From the NCBI GenBank assembly GCA_934273135.1, contig CAKQSU010000028.1, positions 1 through 9,315 of the forward strand: 9,315 nt of DNA, written 5' to 3'. This document shows positions 1 to 5,740 of the stretch, in pieces (the stretch's first letter is position 1; every line of letters starts with the position of its first letter). The notes under the pieces are model-generated. The model worked only from the letters and a program-made list of their open reading frames with translations, searched no databases and had not been told where the DNA came from. A program made the translations under genes and the position numbers. Source of the stretch: an uncultured Clostridia bacterium (GTDB taxonomy: Bacteria > Bacillota > Clostridia > Christensenellales > Borkfalkiaceae).

Positions 1-90
1 GTAAGTATAATAATCGTAAGTATAATAATCGTAAGTATAATAATCGTAAGTATAATAATCGTAAGTATAATAATCGTAAGTATATTATTT
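1..90. repeat. 15-bp tandem repeat array, truncated by window edge
   Basis: Five perfect head-to-tail copies of GTAAGTATAATAATC fill 1-75, and a degenerate sixth copy (12 of 15 matches) fills 76-90. The array may continue left of the window, so its full copy number is unknown. Each unit contains TATAAT on the plus strand, but no -35 element sits at a suitable distance, so repeated promoters are not claimed. The unit length is a multiple of three and some frames stay open, but the downstream sequence is a terminator and the 3' end of a convergent gene, so coding is unlikely. It could be a variable-number tandem repeat, a binding-site array or an assembly-edge artefact. Confidence 0.95.
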
Positions 91-95
91 GCGGC

Positions 96-133
96 AAAAA
101 AATATCGCGGCTTTCGAGGGGAAGCCGCGATAT
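96..133 (-). terminator. Intrinsic terminator of the lysine transport operon
   Basis: A perfect 12-bp inverted repeat (ATATCGCGGCTT at 102-113, its complement at 122-133) encloses an 8-nt loop. Read on the minus strand, the hairpin is followed at once by seven T residues (complement of 96-102). It lies 36 nt beyond the stop codon of the ATPase gene. In the plus direction no T-run follows, so it looks unidirectional. It closes the leftward operon. Confidence 0.93.
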
Positions 134-168
134 ATAATATAAAAAACATTATTTATATGAAAATATTT

Positions 169-909
169 TCAGCTTTTGAAAAACCGGGATAAAAATTCTT
201 TGGTGCGGGGGCTTTTCGGGGAGGTGAATATCTCGCTCGGGGTGCCTTGCTCTTCGATAACGCCGCCGTCCATAAAGATTACTTTGTTCGATACGTCGCG
301 CGCAAACGCCATTTCGTGGGTGACGATTATCATCGTTATGCCGCTTTCGGCAAGCGACTTCATAACGGCTAAAACTTCGTCTACCATTTCGGGGTCGAGG
401 GCGGAAGTCGGTTCGTCAAAGAGTATTACTTCGGGGTTCATACACAAAGCCCTTGCGATTGCGACGCGTTGCTTTTGACCGCCGGAGAGCTGTTTGGGGC
501 GGGCATTGACGTACGCGGACATGCCGACTTTGCTTAAGTTTTCGAGCGCGACTTTCTTTGCTTCTTCCTCGCTCCGTTTAAGCACGATTTTTTGCCCGGC
601 TGTGCAGTTTTTAAGCACGGTCATATTGTCGAAGAGGTTGAAAGATTGGAAAACCATTCCCACGCGCGCGCGGTAATCGGTGAGCTTTAATTCCTTGTCG
701 TCGACGGGTTTGCCGTGGAAGAAAATTTCGCCGCCGCTCGGGGTTTCGAGGAAGTTTACGCACCGTAAGAGCGTGGACTTGCCGGAGCCGGACGGACCGA
801 TTATCGATATTACGTCGCCTTTTTCGACGGAAAAGCTTATGTCTTTTAAAACTGAATTTTCGCCGAAAGCCTTTTTTAAACGGCTAATTTCAATTATTTT
901 GTCAGCCAT
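169..909 (-). CDS. Amino-acid ABC transporter ATPase (probable lysine importer)
   Basis: This cytoplasmic ATPase subunit powers the importer whose permease and binding protein lie upstream. At 246 residues it has the usual length for the GlnQ/HisP polar amino-acid family. Visible motifs are Walker [10 protein letters not shown] (38-46), Q-loop Gln88 in VFQSFNLF, signature LSGGQKQR (141-148), Walker B VILFDEP with catalytic Glu166, D-loop SALD and H-loop His198. The ATG at 907-909 shares one base with the permease stop (TAATG), which implies translational coupling, and GGGAGG lies 9 nt upstream within the permease end. It is the last gene before the terminator. The family assignment is very secure. 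The ATPase itself gives no substrate information; lysine is inferred from the operon's riboswitch. Confidence 0.96.
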   Translation of the reverse strand: MADKIIEISRLKKAFGENSVLKDISFSVEKGDVISIIGPSGSGKSTLLRCVNFLETPSGGEIFFHGKPVDDKELKLTDYRARVGMVFQSFNLFDNMTVLKNCTAGQKIVLKRSEEEAKKVALENLSKVGMSAYVNARPKQLSGGQKQRVAIARALCMNPEVILFDEPTSALDPEMVDEVLAVMKSLAESGITMIIVTHEMAFARDVSNKVIFMDGGVIEEQGTPSEIFTSPKSPRTKEFLSRFFKS

Positions 910-1685
910 TAGTTTTTACCTCCCGCTTTTGCTTGTTCGCGCGCGTAAGAGTCCGCGTCCATGTTCTGCGAGCCGAGAACGACGTAGTTCTTTTTGCCGT
1001 CCATCTTTTTTTCGATAAGCCTTAAAATCCTCGTAATGGCGAAAGTCAGTACGAAGTATATCGCCGCAACAAGAAGATATGTCGCAAACGTCTGGTAGGT
1101 TGCGGAAACTATGGTGTCGGCTTGAAAATACAGTTCGGTAAACCCAATAACGTTCAAAACGGACGTGTCTTTTATGTTTATTACGAATTCGTTTGCAACG
1201 GAGGGCAAAATGTTCCTCAACGCCTGAGGCAGAACGACGTGTACCATTGTCTGAAAATGCGTCATACCGACGGCTTCGGCACCCTCGAACTGACCTTTAT
1301 CGATAGAGATAATGCCGCCGCGGACGATTTCCGCCATATACGCACCCGTATTTATGGAAACGATAAAGAGAGCGGAAAAAGTTACGTCCAAGGTTTGCCC
1401 GTTGTTTAAGAGGGCGAAGCCCCAGAAGATAACCATTGCCTGAACCATCATCGGTGTGCCGCGGAAAACTTCGATATAAACGTTGAGTATAACGTCGCCG
1501 ATTTTCTTTAAAACCCTTAAAAATTTGTTCTTAGGGGTAGGCATCGTGCGGTATATTCCTATCAATAAGCCTATCAATAAGCCGATTATCGTGCCGATTA
1601 GCGCAGCTAAGAGGGTCAACCCCACGCCGCCTAAAATATCGAGATAATATGTCGATATTATTTCGCCTATTTTTGCAAAAACCAT
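909..1685 (-). CDS. Amino-acid ABC transporter permease (probable lysine importer)
   Basis: This inner-membrane permease of the HisM/GlnP type has 258 residues. It carries the family hallmark FRGTPMMVQ (about 74-82), just before a hydrophobic span, and the EAA cytoplasmic loop that contacts the ATPase (about 134-153, [20 protein letters not shown]). Hydrophobic spans are visible near 17-44, 82-94, 102-120 and 199-220. The start at 1685 is supported by an AAAGGA ribosome site about 6 nt upstream. The gene lies 22 nt downstream of the binding-protein gene and overlaps the ATPase gene by one base. Only one permease is present, so it probably works as a homodimer. The C-terminus extends some 30 polar residues past the last membrane span, a minor peculiarity. 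Confidence 0.95.
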   Translation of the reverse strand: MVFAKIGEIISTYYLDILGGVGLTLLAALIGTIIGLLIGLLIGIYRTMPTPKNKFLRVLKKIGDVILNVYIEVFRGTPMMVQAMVIFWGFALLNNGQTLDVTFSALFIVSINTGAYMAEIVRGGIISIDKGQFEGAEAVGMTHFQTMVHVVLPQALRNILPSVANEFVINIKDTSVLNVIGFTELYFQADTIVSATYQTFATYLLVAAIYFVLTFAITRILRLIEKKMDGKKNYVVLGSQNMDADSYAREQAKAGGKN

Positions 1686-1707
1686 TTTTTTGTCCTTTTA
1701 TCGTTTA

Positions 1708-2550
1708 TTATTCAACGGCGTATTCCGTAGCCTTGGTCATCATTTCGAGGCGAGTTGCCGTATCGATTTTGGCGAGAGCTTCGTTTAAAGCGGTTCTCAA
1801 TTCATTGCCCTTTTTAAGCCCGATTGCAATCTGGACATCTTCCGTTGAAGCGGTGAAGCCCGTTTTGTTGTTTTCGAGGTGAATATACGTTAAGTCCTTA
1901 TTTGCAGCGCAATCGGCGATTGCACCCGGTTCTTCCGCGACGTAGCCGTCAATCGCCTTGGAGTTGAGCGCGTTTATCATTGCCGGGAAGGTGGCGAGCG
2001 GGGTCTGGCGGATAATGCCGTAATTTTCGGCTTGAGCCTTTAAAGCGGTGTCGTGGAAGGTGCCTTTCTGAGCGACGATTTTTGCGCCGTTGAAGTCGTT
2101 CAACGAGGTTGCTTGAGCAAAATTACCGTCTTTTCTGACGACTATAACGAGTTGGCTTTCGTAATACGCGTCCGAAAAATCCACGGCTTCGAGGCGTTCC
2201 GCGGTGGGGGACATGCCTGCGATGATGAAGTCGTGACTGCCCGCCTGAACAGCCGGGATAAGGGCTTCGAATTTGTACTTGACGATAACGAGTTCTTTAC
2301 CGAGCGATTCGGCAATCTTTTTTGCGATCATAACGTCGTAGCCGTTAGCGTAGCCGTTCGCATTGGAAATTTTAACCGCGCCGTTCACGTTGGTTGTTTG
2401 CGTGTAGTTAAAAGGCGCGTACCCGCATTCCATGCCCACGTAAATTTTGTTCGGGTCCTTTTTCGTGGCGCAACCCGCGAAGGAAAAGACGGAAAGCGTC
2501 AGCATGCAAGCTAAAACAAGCATTGTTACAAGGTGCAAGAATTTTTTCAT
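1708..2550 (-). CDS. Amino-acid-binding lipoprotein of ABC importer (probable lysine)
   Basis: This extracellular solute-binding lipoprotein (SBP_bac_3 family) has 280 residues. The N-terminus is a lipoprotein signal peptide, with Lys2-Lys3, a hydrophobic stretch and a lipobox FAGC that places the lipidated cysteine at residue 27. Family features include GYAPFNY (43-49), YDVMIAKKIAESLG (71-84) and the ligand-site segment GMSPTAERLEAVDFSDAYY (112-130), whose Thr/Arg usually hold the ligand alpha-carboxylate. DGYVAEEP (201-208) fits the second-lobe ligand contact. The frame stays open upstream to 2631, but AGGAG 9 nt before the ATG at 2550 and the intact signal peptide fix the start here; the upstream extension would run through the leader terminator. 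It is the first gene of the operon, behind a lysine riboswitch, hence the probable substrate. Arginine, ornithine or another polar amino acid cannot be excluded from the protein alone. Confidence 0.95.
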   Translation of the reverse strand: MKKFLHLVTMLVLACMLTLSVFSFAGCATKKDPNKIYVGMECGYAPFNYTQTTNVNGAVKISNANGYANGYDVMIAKKIAESLGKELVIVKYKFEALIPAVQAGSHDFIIAGMSPTAERLEAVDFSDAYYESQLVIVVRKDGNFAQATSLNDFNGAKIVAQKGTFHDTALKAQAENYGIIRQTPLATFPAMINALNSKAIDGYVAEEPGAIADCAANKDLTYIHLENNKTGFTASTEDVQIAIGLKKGNELRTALNEALAKIDTATRLEMMTKATEYAVE

Positions 2551-2559
2551 TTTTTGTAT

Positions 2560-2564
2560 CTCCT
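2560..2564 (-). promoter_or_regulatory. Ribosome binding site fixing the binding-protein start
   Basis: AGGAG on the minus strand lies 9 nt before the ATG at 2548-2550 and 17 nt after the T-tract of the leader terminator. It selects the downstream ATG over the in-frame ATG at 2631. Confidence 0.85.
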
Positions 2565-2580
2565 GATAAAAATTTGTCGA

Positions 2581-2611
2581 AAAAAAACCGTATAACGCAA
2601 AGGTTATACGG
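2581..2611 (-). terminator. Riboswitch expression-platform terminator
   Basis: On the minus strand, CCGTATAAC (2611-2603) and GTTATACGG (2596-2588) form a perfect 9-bp stem around a 6-nt loop, followed directly by seven T residues. It lies between the lysine aptamer and the first structural gene, so it acts as an attenuator inside the leader and not as the end of a gene. The octamer CCTTTGCG (2603-2596), covering the loop and flanking bases, is the exact complement of CGCAAAGG in the aptamer's P5 (2671-2664). Mutually exclusive antitermination is therefore possible. Confidence 0.92.
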
Positions 2612-2640
2612 AATGCATGCATAATAATCATAAAAAATTA

Positions 2641-2812
2641 CACAATAGCGCCCCGCAAAGTAGCCTTTGCGACAGTCTGCAAGGTGTTCCCTTGCAACCC
2701 AACGGAAGATTTTACGGAAAAAACCAAACCGTTTCGGCGGTGAATCCTTTCGTTTGCCGTCGATATTCCGATAAACGACAAATTACTTTTAGGCACCGCG
2801 CCTCTATCATTA
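2641..2812 (-). promoter_or_regulatory. Lysine riboswitch (L-box) aptamer
   Basis: Read on the minus strand, the conserved lysine-aptamer core appears in order: GATAGAGGCGC (2808-2798), AAAAGTA (2790-2784), GAAAGG (2751-2746), CGCCGAA (2739-2733), TTGGG (2702-2698), GACTGTC (2677-2671) and GGGGCGCTATT (2654-2644). Helices can be drawn: P1 GATAG with CTATT, P2 GCGGTG (2799-2794) with CACCGC (2742-2737), P3 around AACGG with CCGTT, P4 TGCAAGG with CCTTGCA, and P5 CGCAAAG with CTTTGCG. Known members bind L-lysine in the five-helix junction and repress by stabilising the aptamer. Followed here by a terminator, it should switch the transporter off when lysine is plentiful. The assignment is from consensus memory, not a covariance-model score. 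Confidence 0.93.
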
Positions 2813-2819
2813 CCGCTAT

Positions 2820-2848
2820 ATCGTACCATACAAAAAAATTCGTGTCAA
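2820..2848 (-). promoter_or_regulatory. Sigma-A promoter of the lysine transport operon
   Basis: On the minus strand, a perfect -35 TTGACA (2848-2843) is followed by a 17-bp spacer and a -10 TACGAT (2825-2820; 4 of 6 matches), preceded by the extended -10 dinucleotide TG (2828-2827). The predicted start near 2812-2814 falls at the 5' edge of the lysine aptamer, which independently supports both calls. Confidence 0.85.
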
Positions 2849-2968
2849 CTTTTATTTACGCGATTTTGCAAATTTTATCGAAAATTTTTATGCTTCTATG
2901 GTTCGTGAATTTTTTAAAGCGCGTAAAAACTGCCGATAATCGACTTATAGGCGGGGATTTGAAGAAAA

Positions 2969-3002
2969 ATGTAAATTTTTAGAATGGAATTTTCGTTTAC
3001 AT
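2969..3002. other. Inverted repeat just upstream of a -35 box
   Basis: ATGTAAA (2969-2975) and TTTACAT (2996-3002) form a perfect 7-bp dyad with a 20-bp gap. The right arm ends one base before the -35 box at 3004. The position would suit an activator or repressor site for the small-protein/two-component promoter. The DNA around it (2850-3000) is AT-rich and shows no gene. It does not match the AgrA-type direct-repeat pattern, and AT-rich DNA yields such dyads by chance. Confidence 0.35.
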
Positions 3003-3003
3003 A

Positions 3004-3032
3004 TTGATTTTTGCGCTTTGTCATGATACAAT
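3004..3032 (+). promoter_or_regulatory. Sigma-A promoter for small membrane protein and two-component genes
   Basis: The -35 TTGATT (3004-3009) and -10 TACAAT (3027-3032; 5 of 6 matches) are separated by exactly 17 bp, with TG at 3024-3025 giving an extended -10. The predicted start is near 3039, leaving an untranslated leader of about 150 nt before the small gene at 3192. It is divergent from the lysine operon promoter, with about 155 bp between the two -35 boxes. Confidence 0.75.
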
Positions 3033-3039
3033 AATAGCG

Positions 3040-3191
3040 CGTGAAAAATAAAAATACGAGCTGAGAGAGAACGCCCGAAGAGAAACGGCAAAAACTTAAA
3101 ATATGCCGAAAAGGGCTTAATTTACTCCTATGCGGTTGCAAAAATAAAAACCTTGCGTTACAATCGAGAAAAAACGGAGGAATTTTAAGTT
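3040..3191 (+). other. Structured 5' leader of the small-protein/two-component transcript
   Basis: This non-coding leader can fold a nested stem: outer GCCC (3073-3076) with GGGC (3113-3116), inner CGGCA (3086-3090) with TGCCG (3104-3108) around a 13-nt AT-rich loop. A purine-rich CTGAGAGAGA lies just 5'. GGAGG at 3176-3180 is the ribosome site for the ATG at 3192, with an 11-nt spacer. No T-tract follows the stem, so it is not a terminator. I do not recognise a riboswitch class here; TPP was considered and rejected. Confidence 0.4.
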
Positions 3192-3362
3192 ATGACGGCT
3201 TGGGAAATATTTTTGACTTTCTGCCGCGAAAATCTGGCGGTTACGATTATCGCTGTCGTTTCGGCGGTGGGGGTTATCGGTGTAGGCGCAACGCTTATCG
3301 TGTTGAACATTTTACGCGCGAAAAAAGCAAAAAAAGCGGCGAAAACTGAAATCGGACAATAA
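3192..3362 (+). CDS. Small single-pass membrane protein, function unknown
   Basis: A 56-residue open frame starts with ATG 11 nt after GGAGG and ends with TAA at 3360-3362. The N-terminus is short and mixed (MTAWEIFLTFCREN, with one Cys at position 11). A hydrophobic helix follows at about 15-41, rich in Val/Ile/Ala with a GVIGVG glycine-zipper-like patch (27-32), and then a strongly basic tail RAKKAKKAAK (42-51). The basic side is probably cytoplasmic. It lies behind a good promoter and 77 nt upstream of the response regulator, so it is probably co-transcribed with the two-component genes. I recognise no family. Options include a kinase accessory peptide, a small membrane-active peptide or a very diverged signal precursor. 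It lacks the features expected of AgrD, and no AgrB-like protease is nearby. Confidence 0.68.
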   Translation: MTAWEIFLTFCRENLAVTIIAVVSAVGVIGVGATLIVLNILRAKKAKKAAKTEIGQ

Positions 3363-3439
3363 AACGGCGCAAAATACTTGTTAAGTAAAGCCGCAAAAAA
3401 TGCCGATGACGGACAGCCGCGACAAAGAGAGGTAAGGTT

Positions 3440-4156
3440 ATGTTTAGAATTGCCGTAGTCGAAGACAACGACAGTGATTTTGCGATGCTCAAATCGTTTT
3501 TTTCAAGTTACAGCAAGGATTCGGGCGACAAAGCGGAATTCAACGTGGTGCGGTTTAAAAGCGCGCTCGTTTTTCTCGACGCGTACGCCGCCGATTTCGA
3601 TATGGTTTTCATGGATATCATGCTGCCCGATATCGACGGACTCGAAGCTTCCAAAAGACTACGAAAAATGGACGAGGACGTTATGCTCATATTCGTAACC
3701 AACATGGCGCAACTTGCCGTAAACGGGTATGAAGTGAACGCATTTGACTATATCGTCAAGCCGGTGTCGCGCAGTAACTTTTTCATAAAATTGAAACGCG
3801 CCCTCTCTTCCGTCAAGGTTCGCGGCGGCGTGCAGATAAGACTGAGAATCGACGGCGGGTTTGCGACGATAAGCAGTAATGACGTGAGCTTTATCGAAAC
3901 TTCGGGGCATAACATCGTTTACCACACGAAGCGCGGCGATTACGCGGTGAGAGGAACGCTCAAAAGCATAGAGGGCGGGCTGCCGAAAAACTTCAAACGG
4001 TGCAACAGTTGCTATCTCGTCAACTTAAAGTACGTCACTCAGCTTAAAGACGTATTCGTGTACTTAGGCGAAACTAAGTTGCAGATTTCCCAGCACAAGC
4101 GCACGGAATTCGTCCACGCGCTTAACAGCTTTTTAAACGACGACACGGGGGAGTAA
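3440..4156 (+). CDS. LytTR-family response regulator
   Basis: A 238-residue cytoplasmic transcription regulator with two domains. The receiver domain (about 1-125) has the acidic pocket Glu8-Asp9, the phospho-acceptor Asp59 in FMDIMLPDIDG, switch Thr87 and Lys107 in the VKP motif. The LytTR DNA-binding domain (about 133-236) shows VSFIETSGHNIVYHT and the FKRCNSCYLVNLKYV segment typical of AgrA/VirR/LytR proteins. These usually bind direct repeats upstream of promoters. AGAGAGG lies 7 nt before the ATG. The gene is followed after 2 nt by its probable partner kinase. All phosphotransfer residues are intact, so it should be functional. Targets are unknown; autoregulation or control of the adjacent lipoprotein/GH3 pair are possibilities only. 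Confidence 0.95.
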   Translation: MFRIAVVEDNDSDFAMLKSFFSSYSKDSGDKAEFNVVRFKSALVFLDAYAADFDMVFMDIMLPDIDGLEASKRLRKMDEDVMLIFVTNMAQLAVNGYEVNAFDYIVKPVSRSNFFIKLKRALSSVKVRGGVQIRLRIDGGFATISSNDVSFIETSGHNIVYHTKRGDYAVRGTLKSIEGGLPKNFKRCNSCYLVNLKYVTQLKDVFVYLGETKLQISQHKRTEFVHALNSFLNDDTGE

Positions 4157-4158
4157 CT

Positions 4159-5487
4159 ATGTACGCGCCGACTCAATTGTTTCAATATAAACCGATATTC
4201 ATGACCGAGCTTTTGCTTGCGGAAGCGTTATTCGCGGTAAAGCTCAAAAAACGCACGGGTTTTTGGTGGCGGATAATACTTTCCGTCGCTTTAAGCTACG
4301 GCGTTTCTTTTTGTTTGCCCGTTCCCGGTTACAACGCATTCTGGTGCAGTTTTTTGTTCCTTGCGATGTACGCCGCTACGCTTATAAGCCTTTTAATCAG
4401 CTTTGACGAAAGCTTTATAAACCTCTTATTCTGCTCTACCGCGGGTTATACCGTGCAACATATCGCTTACGAAACTTACGATTTCCTTTCTTCCGTCACC
4501 GGCGTTTCGAGCGGAAACGTGTATTCGGACATGCTTGCCGGCACCGTTTACGCGCCGTTCGGCGAGCCGCAATCGATGCTCATGTATCTCGGGGTATTCG
4601 TCGTAACTTACTGGACGGGGTATATGGTTTTCGCGCGGAAAATAAAGCGCAACAACGGGCTTAAATTGAAGAGCAAAAACGTTATGCTTTTAATAACGCT
4701 CGTAGTCATTGCCGACATCGTTTTAAGCGCGTGCGTTACGTATTATTCGATTAAAACGCCCGACAAATATTATACGCGCATGCTCGCGATTTTCAACGTT
4801 TTGCTGTGTTTTATACTCCTCGTTCATCAATTCGAACTGCCGGTGAGAAAAGAACTCGAAAACGAACTGAGCGTCGTGTACGGGCTTTTGGAGCTTGAAC
4901 GAAAGCAATATTTTACCGTAAAAAACAACATTGAACTCGTCAACAGGCAATGCCACGACTTAAAATATAAAATAAGGCTCATCGCCGGCGACGGGCGGGT
5001 TGCGGACGAAACGCTCAAAGAGATTGAGGACGCGATTTCCATTTACGGCACGACGGTGAAAACGGGAAACGACGCGCTCGACACCATTCTTACCGAAAAG
5101 AGTTTGTTCTGCTATCGGAACGGCATTAACTTATCGTGCATGGCGGACGGCAAGAGCCTTGATTTTATGAAAGACGCGGATATTTACGTTCTGTTCGGCA
5201 ACGCGCTCGACAACGCAATCGAAGCGGTAACAAACTTAGCCGCCGACAAAAAGGTCATCGGCGTGTCGCTCAAACGCGTGAACGGATTCCTTGCCGTCAA
5301 TATCCACAACTACTACGAAAAAGATATCGTGATAAGCGACGGGCTTATTCAAACGACAAAGGACGACAGGCTTCGCCACGGGTACGGAATGTCGAGCATG
5401 CGCGCCATTTGCGACAAGTACGGCGGCGATATGGTCGTAAAAACCGAGGACAAAGTTTTCACTCTCAATATCCTTTTTCCGCTGTGA
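4159..5487 (+). CDS. GHKL sensor histidine kinase, AgrC-like (HPK10)
   Basis: A 442-residue membrane kinase. The N-terminal half is a polytopic sensor, with hydrophobic spans near 36-54, 61-82, 141-158, 174-195 and 206-224, and no recognisable extracellular domain. A helical dimerisation segment (about 226-262) leads to the phospho-acceptor His266 in CHDLKYKI. The ATP-binding part has the N-box with Asn348 and Asn352 (FGNALDNAIEAV) and a G-box HGYGMSSM (407-414). This is the HPK10 layout of AgrC-like kinases, which often sense peptides. The start is supported by GGGGGAG 5 nt upstream inside the regulator gene; an in-frame ATG at 4201 is a weaker alternative. No AgrB or clear peptide precursor is linked, so the signal is unknown. 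Confidence 0.94.
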   Translation: MYAPTQLFQYKPIFMTELLLAEALFAVKLKKRTGFWWRIILSVALSYGVSFCLPVPGYNAFWCSFLFLAMYAATLISLLISFDESFINLLFCSTAGYTVQHIAYETYDFLSSVTGVSSGNVYSDMLAGTVYAPFGEPQSMLMYLGVFVVTYWTGYMVFARKIKRNNGLKLKSKNVMLLITLVVIADIVLSACVTYYSIKTPDKYYTRMLAIFNVLLCFILLVHQFELPVRKELENELSVVYGLLELERKQYFTVKNNIELVNRQCHDLKYKIRLIAGDGRVADETLKEIEDAISIYGTTVKTGNDALDTILTEKSLFCYRNGINLSCMADGKSLDFMKDADIYVLFGNALDNAIEAVTNLAADKKVIGVSLKRVNGFLAVNIHNYYEKDIVISDGLIQTTKDDRLRHGYGMSSMRAICDKYGGDMVVKTEDKVFTLNILFPL

Positions 5488-5564
5488 CGGCTTTTTTGGT
5501 TTTGCCTTTTGAGGTTCGTTTTTTAAAGGGCGGTTGTCTGTCGAATTTTTAGCGAAAAAATCAA

Positions 5565-5584
5565 TTAAGCCGAAAACGGGTTAA
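5565..5584 (+). other. Short hairpin in the gap after the kinase gene
   Basis: TTAAGCC (5565-5571) and GGGTTAA (5578-5584) can pair over 7 bp, including one G-U wobble, around a 6-nt loop, and are followed only by TTT. It could be a weak terminator for the two-component transcript. The stretch 5488-5564 is T-rich but has no convincing GC-rich hairpin, so read-through from the kinase into the lipoprotein gene cannot be excluded. Confidence 0.3.
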
Positions 5585-5599
5585 TTTGCGCCGCTTTTA

Positions 5600-5628
5600 T
5601 TGAACGGCAAACACCTTCGGTTTATAAT
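5600..5628 (+). promoter_or_regulatory. Sigma-A promoter of the lipoprotein/GH3 operon
   Basis: The -35 TTGAAC (5600-5605; 4 of 6 matches) and a perfect -10 TATAAT (5623-5628) are 17 bp apart. The predicted start near 5635 gives a leader of about 105 nt before the ATG at 5741. That leader holds a small stem, CGGCG (5682-5686) with CGCCG (5692-5696), followed by A residues and so not a terminator. An 8-bp inverted repeat, CGGCAAAC (5605-5612) and GTTTGCCG (5645-5652), brackets the -10 region and could be an operator. Confidence 0.78.
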
Positions 5629-5731
5629 TTGTTCACAAGCGATTGTTTGCCGCCAAACAGAAAAAACAAAGCTAAAACGGGCGGCGGGCTTCGCCGAAAA
5701 AAAGGATGAGCGGACAACAAAAAACGCTCTT

Positions 5732-5736
5732 GGAGG
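5732..5736 (+). promoter_or_regulatory. Ribosome binding site fixing the lipoprotein start
   Basis: GGAGG lies 4 nt before the ATG at 5741, which opens directly into a lipoprotein signal peptide. The same frame is open back to an ATG overlapping the -35 box near 5600. That ATG cannot be on the transcript made from the promoter and would bury the signal peptide, so 5741 is chosen. Confidence 0.88.
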
Positions 5737-5740
5737 TAAA

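Noticed and set aside
1..90. CRISPR array
   Set aside because: The repeats are only 15 bp and directly abutting with no spacers.
2551..2631. Upstream 27-codon extension of the binding-protein frame
   Set aside because: It would start inside the riboswitch expression platform and place residues before a perfect lipoprotein signal peptide.
2581..2848. T-box leader for the transporter operon
   Set aside because: No T-box consensus (AGGGTGGNACCGCG) is present; the lysine aptamer core explains the conserved blocks.
2617..2982. 121-codon plus-strand open frame
   Set aside because: It is antisense to the lysine aptamer and its promoter, has no ribosome site and no recognisable protein; conserved RNA structure explains the sequence.
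3056..3080. TPP riboswitch suggested by GCTGAGA followed by a CCC run
   Set aside because: The other conserved TPP segments (the CTGATCTGG-like strand and the closing helix) are absent.
3192..3362. AgrD-type autoinducing peptide precursor
   Set aside because: It has a long hydrophobic helix and a basic tail instead of an amphipathic leader, a Cys-containing thiolactone core and an acidic tail, and no AgrB is present.
3365..3393. Imperfect hairpin between the small gene and the regulator (CGGC/GCCG with inner TACTT/AAGTA)
   Set aside because: The stem is interrupted and followed by an A-tract, so it does not look like a terminator; no clear role.
5481..5500. Terminator right after the kinase stop codon
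   Set aside because: Only a 3-bp CCG/CGG stem precedes the T-run, too weak to call.
5600..5740. Upstream 47-codon extension of the lipoprotein frame
   Set aside because: The ATG overlaps the -35 element, and the extension would hide the signal peptide; GGAGG before 5741 marks the true start.
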